Notes: generated by a model not told the origin, from the sequence alone. Shown: positions 1 through 14,299, counted from the stretch's first letter. The stretch: DNA of 64,000 bases from Alisma plantago-aquatica (GCA_963693085.1 OY856411.1:1351865550-1351929549); one strand, 5' to 3'. Numbers and translations are program-made.

Positions 1-1
1 A

Positions 2-427
2 CCTAAACATTGGCGTTATCTAAATGGAAGAAGCTACACGGCTAGTGAAGTGACCCTAAATTTTGGAACTTCAACATTTGTTATCGATGTTAACTATGAT
101 GTTGATGAAAATCTTGTATCCACATCCATTTGGTGTGAGTGGGTTGGGAAGATGCTATTGGGCCATAGTGACAAGCTTTTTCTTCGATCGGTTGTCCATA
201 ATACCATCAAGGTTTGGATAACCAACATCAACAATGATATGCCCGATCATCTGGTCCGATTTGAGTACTCGACAGGGGATAGCACATACTTGGACTCATT
301 CGATGAGGAGAGCACATCTGATTTCCCTTCTATTCCTACTATTGGTAACGTCCATTTACCTATTACCGTCGTTTCAGATTGTTCTAACAACGACGAGCTC
401 CGTGACACAACAACATCAACAAAGTAG
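2..427 (+). CDS. 3' part of the gene carried by CACTA copy 1, function unknown
   Basis: The frame is open from base 2 to the stop at 425-427, so the start is outside the window. The visible 141 residues include HWRYLNGR, WCEWVGK, KLFLRSVVHNTIKVWITNINND and a D/S-rich tail. The same protein end is encoded inverted at 5092-5553, so it belongs to the CACTA family and is not a host gene caught by chance. I recognise no domain, and it does not look like TNP2 transposase. Compared with the other copy this one keeps the frame through the NDMPDHLVRFEYST segment, where the other has lost one base. It could be the element's second (TNP1-like) protein or a captured gene fragment; neither can be decided here. 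Confidence 0.5.
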   Translation, partial: PKHWRYLNGRSYTASEVTLNFGTSTFVIDVNYDVDENLVSTSIWCEWVGKMLLGHSDKLFLRSVVHNTIKVWITNINNDMPDHLVRFEYSTGDSTYLDSFDEESTSDFPSIPTIGNVHLPITVVSDCSNNDELRDTTTSTK

Positions 428-969
428 CTAGCAACAAATTACTTTCACGTATATGCACATGTTTAGGGGTACAACAAGCCCCCCTTGTTTAATTAGTTAT
501 TGTGTCATGCTATTATCTAAACTTTGTTGTCATAATTAGTATTTTGATAACATGTTCAACTTTGAAAGACAATGTCTGAATGAATTTTTTGAATTGTCTT
601 ATCTATATACATGTGTTTGTGAAGATGGAATGATTGAAATGTTTCTGTGTGTGTGAATGTCAAAAGAAAAATAAAGGGATCTAACTGCATGTGGTTTCTA
701 AGTGTGTGTGAATATGAATGAAGGAATGAAATGGAGCTACAGGTCTCTACATGCATGTGTGTGATGAATCCTATTTGAAAATTAAATGTGCTTATTATAC
801 ATATATGTGTGAATCACATGATCCATATAAAATATATAATTTGTATCTTGTCAATATTTGCAGGTTTGTGGCCTGTTGTTGGTTGAAATCAAAGGAATGT
901 TGTAAACCTACAGTTCAAAAATAAACTATAGGTTTTGCATCCTGTTGACCAGCCGGACTGCAGGCCTGG

Positions 970-1245
970 AACTGATAAGAAAAAAAAACAAAACATCGAC
1001 ATCGGTTAATTACCAAAAACCGACAATGAATGCTTAATCGTGTCAGTAGTTTGCTATTAATCGACGCCTATGGTTCGACTGCTGGCACTTTTGGGTTAAA
1101 TTGTAATCGGGAATGACTTTCTATTATCGGTTATGTAACCGACGCTGAAGGAGTCTACTTTTAGTGTCACCCACTTGGGTGTCACTTAGAAACCGACGAA
1201 AAAAGTCTTACTTAACCGACACTAAAGGTGTTATATGTACTAGTG
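970..1245. repeat. CACTA subterminal repeat region, copy 1
   Basis: There are repeated short motifs in both orientations: CATCGGTTAA, AACCGACAA, AATCGACGCC, ATCGGTTATGTAACCGACG, AAACCGACG, TTAACCGACAC. Such arrays next to CACTA termini are the usual binding sites for the element's DNA-binding protein. Confidence 0.75.
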
Positions 1246-2453
1246 TTTTATTTGTGTCATATACTATGTTGTGGATATCCAAATAATATTGTATAATTTG
1301 TGCACATGTTTACCAACTTAGGTGTGTAGATATCTTTTCTCATGCCAACTATGGTTTATCGTGTAATTTTTGTTGTGTATCCAACTATTGAAGACCTAGA
1401 TCACTAATATTAACTATAATATCCTATTAAAATCAAGCGTATAATCTATATTTCTATCTATCTGAGTCATAATATATTCATTGAGTAACATGAACGGTGT
1501 TAAGGAAACAAAGCTATATTCATTATAGCAGTTGTTATGTTTGCATTTAACTATTCACTATGCGTTCATCAAGGTATATTTTACACCAAGCTTAGATTTG
1601 TTCTATTAAATATTCTCATCAACACCTAATTCAAAGAATTATTGTTTCTATAATATGGCAGTTAAGTTTTGATATGTCACACATTCATATCTAACTTAGA
1701 AGAGACAAAATCTATTTCAATTGTTGTCACTTGTAGTTGCCATGATTTTTTTGAAGGGTTCCAACCACAATACATGAAACAACCGCCTTTTACTTACTGG
1801 CCTTCATCGTACATAGAGCAAGAACTTTGTAAGAAATAGTGTATTTATTAGGACCATTCATTATGTAGGAAAATCACTTTGTAAGAAACAATGTCTTTAT
1901 TAGGACCATATATTATGTAGAGAAATTTCAATAAGCGTATTAGTTGTTCACATGTTCAAGCTCTAGTGAGGATACATGGTGTGATGGATAGAAAACCTTG
2001 ATAACATGTGATTTTATATTCAGAATCTTGACAAAGTTCATGCAATAGATTCTAGAGCATAATGATTAGGCACTTGGGAGATATGATCCAATAGATATAA
2101 TGAACGTAGCCTATATGACTCCAGAAAATCCTATAGCTTCCAACCAATACCTGGATCCACCATAACATGTAGCTTATAGTCCACCCTATACATTACAACA
2201 CATATGTATGGTCAATTTCCTTACTATCTAGGGTCATATTCTTATGTACTCCAACAACACACTTCACTAGCACCACTACTATTTATAGGTTCATATTTTA
2301 GTTCAGTCTCAACCCCCTATGTAGTTCCACCACACACCTCACAAGCACAACCATCATACACTATCCCACTCATGACCAGTCTCACCCACTACTCAGTTCC
2401 ACCCCATACTCATAATCATTGCATGTTGAAAATTTCTTCTTATTCAACCTTAC
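1246..2453. other. Unclassified AT-rich DNA between CACTA copy 1 and element H
   Basis: No gene, terminal repeat or RNA gene was recognised. It is bounded by the CACTA end at 1245 and the outer LTR end of element H at 2454. Bases 2060-2450 read in places as a Pro/Tyr/His/Ser-rich peptide (ORF 2204-2479, which runs 26 bases into the LTR). This is low-complexity and interrupted upstream, so I do not call it a gene. It may be the oldest DNA in the window or a further decayed repeat. Confidence 0.4.
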
Positions 2454-4057
2454 TGGTAAGAACCTATCATGCTAAATGAGATTACTGAGAACTGAAAAGA
2501 CGATCAGTCCCTAATCAACCACATAGTAGAAAAAGGAGATAACTAAAATTGATTAAACATTCCAAACATATCTAAGAGAATTTACATAAAATCCCAACAT
2601 CTTGCATATAATCATATTCTGCCAAGTATCTTTTACAACAACTTTGTGGCTTCAACTACAACATGTACATAGAGAAGACCATTATCTACATGTGCAACCA
2701 CCAAAATAATACTAAAATCTCGAGTCAAAAACTATCATCATTATCCTAACTATTATGATATACATTGCTAACAATATAAGTAGTCTAGTAGGATAATCAT
2801 AACAAATAATCATAAGCAAGTCTAGAAGCATAGGCATTGCTAACAATATAAGCATACTTACAACATAATCATGTCTACAATATGTGAATATCTACAAGAT
2901 GAGCCTATCTACAATATGAGCCTATGTACAACATAAGTATATCTACTTCCTCTTATTACACTATACATCGTCTATGTGATAAAAGAGAAACAAGGGGTAT
3001 CACCAATGTGGAGTGTTGTGAATAACCATAACATATATACTACACGGCTGGATTACATCTTTTATTTAGCCATGGGGAATTTGAGGTATACCACTCAAAT
3101 CCCAACTGACCACCACTTGGTCGCAATCAGTTTTGTACAAGATCTAGGAGTACTGGTGTCCTAAGATCTCAACCCCTCAGTCAGTATAAGTGAAAAGAAG
3201 GTGACATAACAGTAAAGCTGTCTGTAGTGACATATAGTCAAGCTACTAAACATTGACCCATCCTTGGTATAAAGGTCATGACACCCAAAACCAAGGTATA
3301 TACCACCCTATCATCCAAGGTACAACCACATCTATCCTCAATCACATATGCACAAGTATCAAATGTTCTCAAACCGAGGCATGACTATAGCCATCCTCCA
3401 AAATTTTGGAATCTGGATGTCAAGGATGTACACTCCTTGCACCCCACATACTCAACACTATGCACTCTGAGTTCCCTATAGGAATACTTGCTTCCCCATT
3501 CAGCAAGTCCTGACACTGAATGGTTCTATGACACATGATACCACATGATTAGGGTTTCACTTGATTAGTTATTGCCAATTAGGCAAATTAAGGTTGCATC
3601 TAACAAGTGGACATACAAACCCTAATTCATTTCTAGTAAGCATTTATATAGAACAACTTTCGATGATATAGATTGTATGAGACATATTTCTGGTCACAAT
3701 ACAACATGGTACTATTTCATTGTTATCCATGAGACTATACACGTAACCATATCACCATAGGATACAAATCCTTATCACATTATCCCAAGGTACTAACCCC
3801 TATCAACATAGAGACGATTACACCTCCATAAGGATCAAGACATGCCCAAAGGTCATTAAGACCATCACATCATTTCTTGCATGTTCATCATTATCTTTAA
3901 CACTTTGATGAAGGTTCAACATACCATCAACATACTTCTGATACACATGCTCAACATGATATTGCATTAAAGAGCTATAAGATGTTCTTAGGATAACATA
4001 GTAGGTTACCTCAACATTAAGAGCATTCCTTCATAATATGAACATGCATGATGCTAT
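2454..4057 (-). repeat. Element H left (3') LTR, segment 1
   Basis: It is collinear with 44507-46280 (for example AGTAGAAAAAGG, AACATTCCAAACATATC and GAAGGTTCAA occur in order in both). It lacks about 330 bases that the right LTR has near 44785-45110. It is interrupted at 4057 by the CACTA element and resumes at 8469. ORFs in it (2976-3164, 3278-3481) are not conserved as coding and are not genes. Confidence 0.75.
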
Positions 4058-4074
4058 CACTAGTACAAATAACA

Positions 4075-4345
4075 CCTTTAGCGTCAGTTAAGTTAGACTT
4101 CTCTCATCGATTTTGAAGTGACACCCAAGTGGGTGACACTAAATGTAGACACCTTCAACACCAATTACATAACCGACGACACAAAGCCATCCTCAATTAC
4201 AACCCAAAATTACAGCAGTCAGACTATAGGCGTCGGTTTCTAGCAAACAATCGACACAATTATGTATAAAGTCATCGGTTATCTGTTAACCACCGATGAG
4301 TTAAGCATTTGTTGTCAGTTTTTGGTTTTTAACCGACGCCGATGT
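4075..4345. repeat. CACTA copy 2 left subterminal repeats
   Basis: Dispersed motifs GCGTCAGTTAAG, ATAACCGACGAC, GGCGTCGGTTTC, TCATCGGTTATC and TTAACCGACGCCGATG lie in both orientations. They match those at 970-1245 in inverted order. Confidence 0.75.
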
Positions 4346-5091
4346 TTTTTTTTTCTTATCATCTCCCAGGCTTATTGTCTGTCTGGTCAGCAGGATGCAG
4401 AACCTGTAGTTCAGTTTTGGGTTTACAACATCCTTTGATTTCAGCCAACAACAGGCCACAAACCTACAATATTAACAATATGTACAATATTATATATATA
4501 TATTTATATATGGAACATGATTCACACACATGTATAAGCACATTTAATTCTTCATATGATTCATCACACACATGTAGAAACCTGTAGTTCCATTTCATTC
4601 CTCCATTTCATATTTACACACATTTAGCTACCTACAATTCCATTCATTAATCTCTTTTCACATTCACACATGTAGAAACATTCATTCATTCGATCTTCAC
4701 AAACACATGTATATAGATAAGATAATTAAAAAAAATCATTCAAACATTATATATAAGTGTGTCTTTCAAAGATTAACATGTCATCAAATACTAGTTCATG
4801 ACAACAAAGTTTAGAAAATAACATGACAATAACTAAACAAGGGGCTTGATGTACCCCTAAACATGTGCATAAGTAAACAACAACAACATGATCCTTCATC
4901 AACAATTGTGAGGGCCTTTTCATTGTCATGGCCATCTTTCCCTGAAGTTTTAACAACAAAAAAATAGATATGAAGTTTGATTACTTTAAGACAAAAATGG
5001 AAACACAAAATAAGACGGGAAAGTAAATTTGTTGCTTGGAGCTACCTTGTTGATGTTATTGTGTCGCGGAGCTCGTCGTTGTTAGACGAAT

Positions 5092-5553
5092 CTAAACTGA
5101 TGGTGATAGGGAAATAGATACCAATAGGAATAGAAGGAAAATCAGGTGTGCTATCCATGTTGAATGAGTCCAAGTATGTGCTATCCCATGTTGAGTACTC
5201 AAATCGGACCAGATGATCGGCGTATCATTGTTGATGTTGGTTATCCAAACCTTGATGGTATTATGGCCAACCGGACAAATAAAAAGCTTGTCACTACGGC
5301 CCAATAGGATCTTCCCAACCCACTCACACCAACTAGATGTGGATACAAGATTTCGGTCAACATCATACTTAACCTCAATAATAGATGTTGAAGTTCCAAA
5401 ATTTAGGGTCACTTCACCAGATGTGTAGCGTCTTCCATTTAGATAACGCCAATGTTTAGGTATAGTGAGTTGTACTATTGAACAATTGTCTAGAATGATG
5501 TCCAATTGTTCTTCAATAGGGAATAGTAACATTGGGGTAGAGGACCAGTCCAT
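5092..5553 (-). pseudogene. Unknown CACTA-borne gene, copy 2, 3' exon with a one-base deletion
   Basis: The minus-strand frame (153 residues) begins MDWSSTPMLLFPIEEQLDI and contains HWRYLNGRRYTSGEV, WCEWVGKILLGRSDKLF and HNTIKVWITNINND. It is the same protein end as the plus-strand copy at 2-427. After NNDTP the two copies diverge in frame, because this copy reads GCCGATC (reverse complement) where the other has GCCCGATC. One C is lost, so the D/S-rich C-terminus is replaced by a shifted tail. Upstream on the minus strand lie the ATC/GAT microsatellite and a GC-rich stretch with a TATA-like box (7883-7891), probably the 5' part of the same transcript. No known domain was recognised. Confidence 0.55.
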
Positions 5554-5691
5554 TATGCCTACAACAATGTAAAATAATGTTGAGAAAAAGTAATATAAAT
5601 GTAAGTACTAACAACAAACAACAACATGGGTTATTTCATATTCATGAAGGAGAAATAATTGTTTCATATGAATACATAAAATATTTTAATC

Positions 5692-7284
<1,593 letters not shown>

Positions 7285-7438
7285 AATTAATTCAAATCAT
7301 TCTTCCATTTTGTGTTTATTCATTCATTATTAAGCCCTAATTCAATATTAATCAACTACACAATCTTAGATAAACTAAGTGCAAATCTAATTAATTAAGT
7401 TCATTAATGCATCTTTAACCCTAATCAATAGTAATCAA

Positions 7439-7860
7439 CTATATGGAGGAATTATTAACCCTAAGTTCAAATATATACTGATTAAACCACTCACCACATT
7501 GGTGGATCGAGCAGGTTGTGGTGGCGGTGCTCGAAGGTGGAGATGGCCGGGCTGGAGGTGAAGGTGGCCGGTGTTGGAGGTGAAGCAGAGGTGGTGCAGG
7601 CGGTGGCCGATGGCGGTGACTAGAGAAGATGAAGGAATCTAGAGGAAGGCTCCTCACTCTACCTAGAGAAGGAGGTGGTGGCCATGGGAGCAGGTGGTGG
7701 CAGCCGATGACTGGCGGTGACTGGACAACAAAAACAGCTTCGACTTGAGTAGCTTCAAGCTCATCGTGACGGCGCACGGAGGTCGTGGGTAGCTTCAAAC
7801 TCATCGTGGTGGCACACGGAGGTGGTGAACAGAGAAAGGGAGGCAGTGCGGATATTTTGA
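7439..7860 (-). other. GC-rich 5' region of the CACTA copy 2 gene
   Basis: This segment is GC-rich in an AT-rich setting. It holds a minus-strand open frame of 121 residues (7439-7804) that is Pro/His/Ser-rich in its middle (PPPPSLGRV, HRHRPPPAPPLLHLQHRPP). It lies just downstream, on the minus strand, of a TATA-like box at 7883-7891. It is best read as leader or first-exon sequence of the element's transcript. The protein is not recognisable and coding is unproven. Confidence 0.35.
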
Positions 7861-7882
7861 GGTAGTAGAAAAATCGCGAAAC

Positions 7883-7891
7883 CTATATAGG
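7883..7891 (-). promoter_or_regulatory. Possible TATA box of the CACTA copy 2 gene
   Basis: The minus strand reads CCCCTATATAGGTTTCGCG. It is placed between the subterminal repeats and the GC-rich leader, where an element promoter is expected. It is sequence-only evidence. Confidence 0.4.
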
Positions 7892-7954
7892 GGAGAAGTT
7901 CGGGAACTAAACAGTGAAGGGGAAGAGTCTGGCTCACACAGGTTCTATTAAGTT

Positions 7955-8455
7955 AACTATCAACGTCAATTTTTAATATAATCCGACGTCAATTAAGCAA
8001 ATTGGGGGAATTTTTTTCATGTGGACAACACATGAACACACTTCTGCGTCAGTTATTATTCCAAAACTGACGATAAATAAGGGAATTGATTTTGTCTCGA
8101 AAAGGATATTTAGTCGTCAGTTCTTTAGAGAAAAAATGACGACAAATGAGGGGCTAAAACTTTTGCGGGGCTTGGTGCGGAATATGTGTCATCGGATTTT
8201 TGCACAACTGACGCCAAATTTAAAATTTTTGGAGGCAATTTTTTTACTGAAAAATTGTATTTCGCGGGTGATTTTGGACATTGGTTTTATTTATTAAAAA
8301 TTGACGTAAAAAAAAAGTGATACCTGTGTCTTTTTTAAATCGGTCGGTCTTCACATATAGGTGTCAACTGTCTTTATAAGCTGACGTCTTAGACTATTGG
8401 CGTCAGTTTTGGTGCACCAATTGATGACATCAAATGTGACGTTATATATCATTTC
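7955..8455. repeat. CACTA copy 2 right subterminal repeats
   Basis: At least ten short motifs lie in both orientations, among them ACGTCAATT, CGTCAGTTATT, AACTGACGATAAAT, CGTCAGTTC, AATGACGACAAAT, AACTGACGCCAAAT, ATTGACGTAAA, GCTGACGTC and GGCGTCAGTTTTGG. ORF 8019-8297 is incidental to this array. Confidence 0.75.
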
Positions 8456-8468
8456 TGTACTAGGTAGG

Positions 8469-9556
8469 TATGATTGACCACCATCATACTTATATTGTAC
8501 AAGTTTAGCATGAGAAAGCATCAAATCATAAGGCTATAATAACATTAGTTAACACATTATGGTTAAAACAAACATTAGAGAGGATGTTACTTCATCATAC
8601 TAATCATAAAAAGAAGCTAATCATGATTATCCACCATCATCTATCTGCATTAGGATTAGGTTTAATAAGATAAGTTACATTGAAGCTACAAATTCATACT
8701 CAAACATAAACCGTAGGACATGGCATCCCCATCGGATCATGGATGCATAAGGTAAAGCTTTACCATCCAATCCCATACTATCTTCAAGTAAGGATCCATA
8801 CATAACACAAGGTTTGACCATCAAATATGGGATAGACAAAACCATCCATTTCTATACAAGTAAAACCTTGAACCACATATCTAATAAAGCCATCGCGCTG
8901 TAACCTAAAAAGAATCACTAACTAAATCTAGTCAAGACATCATTTGTTACTCAATGAACACCATTGCTAGCTGACCCCAGAGAAATAATCGATTGTGAGC
9001 ATATGACCCACTGTCAGTTGTGACACATTGGACCATCATCGATTATGGTGTTCAGTTCCACCATCAGTTGTAGTACATAGAACCACCATCAGATCATGTG
9101 GTCAGAAGGACCATCGATCGACACCATCTAGTGTTGAACCAAGTTAACCATCCTTTGATGACCATTGGTAAGAAAAACCATCAAATCTTGCGAGTCAGAG
9201 CAACCATTGTTTGAAGAACTTAAAACCAGATAAGCCATTGGTTGTTGGCTCAGAAGAGCCATCAGTTTTGGAACCCAGTACGACCATCGAGTTTGGTCAA
9301 TAAGTGGTGAAACAAGCTTCAAAAACAATCATATGAGTAGGGAAAGAAGACCATTGAGTTTACCACTTCAAGGGGTACCGAGACCATCATTTCTTTGAGC
9401 ACAAGAGACCCCAAAATAGAAACAATGTCATGACCATCGTTTGGCACAAGAAAGACAACCAAAATAGAACCAAACACAAAACCACTGAGTTCCAAAATCA
9501 AGAAGATATGTCAACACACAACCCTAAAATAAGACCATAATTTGTGAGACAAAAAT
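8469..9556 (-). repeat. Element H left LTR, segment 2
   Basis: This is the continuation of the LTR after the CACTA insertion, and it runs up to the TR-GAG array at 9557. From about 8990 to 9480 it is built of loosely repeated ACCATC...GTTG words (for example ACCATCAGTTGTAG and GACCATCGTTTGGCAC). The same words resume at 33314 beyond the array, which supports the join. No gene was seen. Confidence 0.65.
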
Positions 9557-10325
9557 TGTAGCATCCAACTTACAAAACACAACATTTAACCAATGTGGAA
9601 GCGTATCATTTGCAGTGGATTACTAAAAATCACTAAAAATTAAAACTTTGTGCAAAGAGACCCAATCATAGGAAACTCTTATAACAAGAACCATAGTATA
9701 ACAATTACATCCTGGTTCAAAAGTACATAACTTGTTCCATCTCTTCTCGAGGAATTACAACATCAGCTGTCCTATCAACATTATGTACAGACAACATAAA
9801 ACCTCGAGGGATCAAGCCAAAATCTCAAGTCGATGATAAAAGCACTATCTATAAATCCCGAGGACCTGAGAGTACAGAGACGACACATAGGACTACTATC
9901 TATATGACTTGATAGTCAGTGCCTCCACTTGAGATCTCACTGCTATCCAAGCTGTTTCTTTCCTTTTCCTACAAAAGAGTATCTGCCTCTTTGTCCACGT
10001 CCACCTAAAAATGTTGGATCCCACGGGGGTGAGACAAATGTAAATTGCCCCAGCGAGAGATATAACTCTCCGCCAAAACATTATTATTGCAATTAAGGAT
10101 ATAAAACTGGGCAGATGATAAGCAGTTTAAAGCATTCTCTTAATAAGGTAAGAAGAAGATGTATATCATTTATCCTCCATATTATACCATCATATCAAAC
10201 TTCTCTTGTAACACTCATAATCTTGATATGTCACCCATGAGACATTCTTGTTTCAACTTTTTGGCCTTAGCCAATCTACTAAACATATTTTGGTTATAAT
10301 GGACATGAGAGTGTACATCATCATG

Positions 10326-11640
10326 TCTTATTCAGGCATTGGTCTATACAAATCCTATATAAGTATTCCAGGCATTGGATTACACCAATCCTGTGCAATT
10401 AGTACAAGCATTAGATTTATATTATTCCTGTGTATCCATTCCAGGTATTGATCTATGTCAATCCTGTGCAACAATTCTAGGTATTGATCTATGTCAATCA
10501 TGTGCAACTATTCCAGGTATTGATCTATGTCAATCCTATGCAACTATTCCAGGTATTGATCTATGTCAATCATGTGCAACTATTCCAGGTATTGATCTAT
10601 GTCAATCCTGTGCAGCTATTTCAGGTATTGGGTTATTACCAATCCTGTGTTATTATTCTAGGTATTCATCTATGTCAATCATGTGCATTCCAGGTATTGG
10701 GAGTTAGCCAATCCTGTGTTATTATTCCAGGTATTGAACTATGTCAATCCTGTACATTCCAGGTATTGGGAGTTAGCCAATCCTGTGTTATTATTACAGG
10801 TATTGAACTATGTCAATCCTGTGCATTCCAGGTATTGGGAGTTAGCCAATCTTGTGTTATTATTCCAGGTATTGATCTATGTCAATCATGTTCATTCCAG
10901 GTATTGGGAGTTAGCCAATCATGTGTTATTATTCCAAGTATTGATCTATGTCAATCCTGTGCATTCCAGGTATTGGGAGTTAGCCAATCCTGTGTTATTA
11001 TTCCAGGTATTAGGATTTAACCAATTCTGTGCATTCCAGGTATTGGGAGTTAGCCAATCCTGTGTTATTATTCCAGGTATTGAACTATGTCAATCCTGTG
11101 CATTCCAGGTATTGGGAGTTAGCCAATCCTGTGTTATTATTCCAGGTATTGATCTATGTCAATCCTGTGCATTCCAGGTATTGGGAGTTAGCCAATCCTG
11201 TGTTATTATTCCAGGTATTGATCTATGTCAATCCTGTGCATTGCAGGTATTGGGAGTTAGCCAATCCTATGTTATTATTCCAGGTATTGGGATTTAACCA
11301 ATCCTGTGCATTCCAGGTATTGGGAGTTAGCCAATCCTGTGTTATTATTCTAGGTATTGAACTATGTCAATCCTGTGCATTCCAGGTATTGGGAGTTAGC
11401 CAATCCTGTATTATTATTCCAGGTATTGGGAGTTAGCCAATCATGTGTTATTATTACATGCATTGAGCCTCTTCCAGGTATTGGACTCTTCCAAACCTGA
11501 TTACACTGCCAGGCATTGGACTTTAACCAATCCTGATTACATGCATTACACCTCTGCCAGGTATTGGATTTCTCCAAACCTGATTACACAGCCAGACATT
11601 GGACTCTAACCAATCCTGATTACATGGATCATGGAATATA
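10326..11640. repeat. ATTGG/CCAAT dyad minisatellite in LTR A
   Basis: The first part has 36-bp monomers (CCAGGTATTGATCTATGTCA...). From about 10690 a 69-bp dimer repeats (36+33). Nearly every monomer has a short dyad: ATTGATCTATGTCAAT (10447-10462) or ATTGGGAGTTAGCCAAT (10696-10712). Since 36 and 69 are multiples of three, long ORFs (up to 204 residues) arise in more than one frame; they are not genes. Confidence 0.95.
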
Positions 11641-12774
11641 AATTTTCCTTTGACCCAACATTATTCATCTTGGTGCCTCTTACTATACTACAATTATTCT
11701 CATGGCTCATAAAGCCCATAAAGCATATTGTCACCTCTCATTAGGCAACATCTAATCATATGGCTCACAGGGCCATTCAACATCTTGTCACCTATCACTA
11801 GGCAACATCTAATCATATGGCTCACAAGGCCATTCAACATCTTGTCACCTATCACTAGGCAACATCTAATCATTTTATCTCTTGTAATATAATAGTAACA
11901 CCACTATTCCCTTAATAGGGTTAGGGCTTACTATTCACATCACTTTGTGGTTTCTCATGTCCCATTACCCAATATTAGGGTTTCTCATGGAATCAATCTC
12001 AATTAGGGATTCACATGGAGTCAACCTCATTTAGGGTTCACATTGAATCAACCTCAATTAGGGATTCACATTTTATCATCTTGGTTTAGAGTCATGACAT
12101 TACCCTGGGTTTGGGTTACATTTGATATTGCTCTAAATTTAGGTTAGGGCTCAACAACCTTCTTGATTAGGGTTTCATGACTCCTTTATTAAGTATCATA
12201 CCCTATCCATCACATGATAAATACTCATGTATGAATTCCTTTTCATCATTCTCTCAATTTGATTAGGTTACATCAACCCTTCAATCAAGTACATACAACT
12301 ATGGTTAACATAGTGTATCAAGTCATTGGTCCTATAAGCAATTAGGGATTCATCCTTTAATTGACACTTAAGCACTTAGGTACTATTAGGGTTTCAACCA
12401 TTGTACCTTCATGGATTATCATTACTAATAATTATTGGATCAATAGAACATTCATCATCTTAATTCCCAAAGATTCAATCACATTGGACCTCCATTACCT
12501 AAGGTATCCAATTGAATTACGGTTTTCAATGTTGATTCCTTCAATCATTGAATTCATGGAACCTATCATCAATTGGACCTATACTCATACTTCAATTGAG
12601 TTAAATAGGTCAACCTTAAACTTATTTGACCCTCAATTAACCCTCCATTGGTCATCAATTAGGGTTTGATTCAATTGAATTAGGGTTTGGAATCGATGTT
12701 CCTTCAATACTAATCAATGTAAGACTAGTTACTTTGAAACCATTAAACCATCATCCAAATTGGGTATGACCTGA

Positions 12775-13970
12775 CCCCAAACGGTCTTGAGGTCGTTTGG
12801 ATGACCTCCAAAAGGTCTTGAGACCGTTTTCCCATGTCCACATCATAATACAAGTCAACCAATTAAAGTTTGGATCATTGGATTGATCACCAAATCAACA
12901 TTTGATTGCAAATCAACTTGGTACCTTTAGACCTTCAAACACCTAACCATACTCAACCCTAGACCTCCAAACGGTCTTGGGTGACCACCAAACGGTTTTG
13001 AAACCGTTTGGATGAGCCAAACGGTCTTAGGTGACCCCGAAATGGTCTTGAGACCATTTGGGTGATCCCCAAACAGTTTTGAAACCGTTTGGGCCAATCA
13101 ACCCAAAACATTATCTCAATCACTTGCAAAATCAGTATTTAGCTGATTAGGGTTCATACCCCATCTTTGGATCTTCAAAAACATATCCATACTTAACCCT
13201 AGACCTCCAAACGGTCTTGGGTGACCCACAAACGGTCTTGATACCGTTTGGGTGATCCCCAAACGGTTTTGAAACCGTTTGGGCTAATCAACCCAAAATC
13301 TCAAATCAACTCATTGGAATTTCAGCACAAATTTCAATTAGGGTTTGCCCAATTGATTAGCCTTCATCTCATGATTCCTTGGGAATTAATCAATAAATTT
13401 TGGTGAGTCAATAACCAACATAATTAGGAACAGTAATATCAAATGGTCAACGCTTGTTAAACTCTTTCAAATGGTTTTGAAACCGTTTTCCCAAAAAGTC
13501 CAATTAATCAGATTGAAGATCAGCACTTAATCCAATTAAGGATTACCTAATTGATTAGCCTTCAACTCATGATTCCTTTGGAATTAACCCATAAAATTTG
13601 GTGGGTTGTCAACCAACATAATTAGTAACAGGAATCTCAAACTTTCAACCCTTGGTCAACCATATCAAACGGTTTTGAAACCGTTTTCCCAAAAAGTCGA
13701 ATTAATCAAGCTGAAAAATCAGCACTTAATCCGATTAGGTTACCCTAATTGATTAGCCTTCAACTCACGATTCCTTGGGATTTAACCCATAAAATTTGGT
13801 GAGTCATTAACCAAAATAATTAGTAACAGTAATCTCAAACATTCAACCCTTGGTCAACTCCACCTAATGGTTTTGAAACCGTTTTCTTCGAAATGGTTTG
13901 CAAACTGTTTGGTCACCAAACGGTTTGGTGAAACCGTTTGGTCCAAACTTTGAAACCGTTTGCCCAAGAT
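12775..13970. repeat. AACGG/CCGTT dyad array in LTR A
   Basis: More than a dozen copies of a dyad with arms AACGGTT...AACCGTT or AACGGTC...GACCGTT occur, for example at 12988-13011 and, with ATGGTC...GACCAT arms, 13040-13059. They are separated by longer repeated spacers (CTTGGGTGACC, TTGATTAGCCTTCA). The same array recurs in every LTR of the family. Confidence 0.95.
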
Positions 13971-14143
13971 ATTTGGGGAGGTGTGTGATTATGATGATGT
14001 AATCATATTAAAGCTTCAAACTCACGAGATCTACTGCGATTCCATGGATATTGCATCAATCAACCAAAATTAATTTCAGAAATGTAGAAATGTTCACCAA
14101 TTGATAAGGAATTTATTGCAATAGTAAAGTTAGGGTTTCAAGT

Positions 14144-14150
14144 TATAAAA
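14144..14150 (+). promoter_or_regulatory. Plus-strand TATAAAA, possible antisense promoter of the LTR
   Basis: The sequence TTATAAAACCCGCCTCC follows the dyad array and precedes the 119-residue plus-strand ORF. It recurs in the other LTR copies and also in the diverged LTR near 60525. Its conservation is notable but promoter activity is inferred. Confidence 0.3.
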
Positions 14151-14299
14151 CCCGCCTCCAATTGAGCTCCAAAGCTCCAAGTTCACGGAAACAATGGTGT
14201 ATGAAGATCCCTTCACAATTCCAAGGCTCTTCCTCAAGCTTTGAGTGAAAAGAATTGGTTAGAACTGAAGAGGGGATCAAGTTATGAAGAATTCATACA

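Larger units (their letters stand above)
1..1245 (+). mobile_element. CACTA transposon copy 1, right end (partial, runs off left edge)
   Basis: The element ends at 1245 with TAGTG, the inverse of the CACTA terminus. The last 270 bases are crowded with short AACCGACG / CGTCGGTT-type subterminal motifs. The reverse complement of the end (CACTAGTACATATAACACC) matches the start of the second copy at 4058. The whole 1-1245 stretch is inverted relative to 4058-5461. The other end and any 3-bp duplication lie outside the window or cannot be checked. No transposase (TNP2-type) coding is visible in this part. Confidence 0.8.

Noticed and set aside
2204..2479. Pro/Tyr-rich ORF as a gene fragment
   Set aside because: It crosses the LTR boundary at 2454, has an upstream stop-filled context and no recognised family.
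10375..11436. Long repetitive ORFs (IPGIDLCQSC..., HSRYWELANPVLLFQV...) as repeat proteins; same at 20876-21937 and 28173-29298
   Set aside because: The unit lengths 36 and 69 are multiples of three, so several frames stay open at once. The DNA dyad, not a peptide, is what is conserved.
10440..11440. Regular repeats looking like a CRISPR array
   Set aside because: There are no unique spacers; the whole monomer repeats. The context is a plant LTR retrotransposon.
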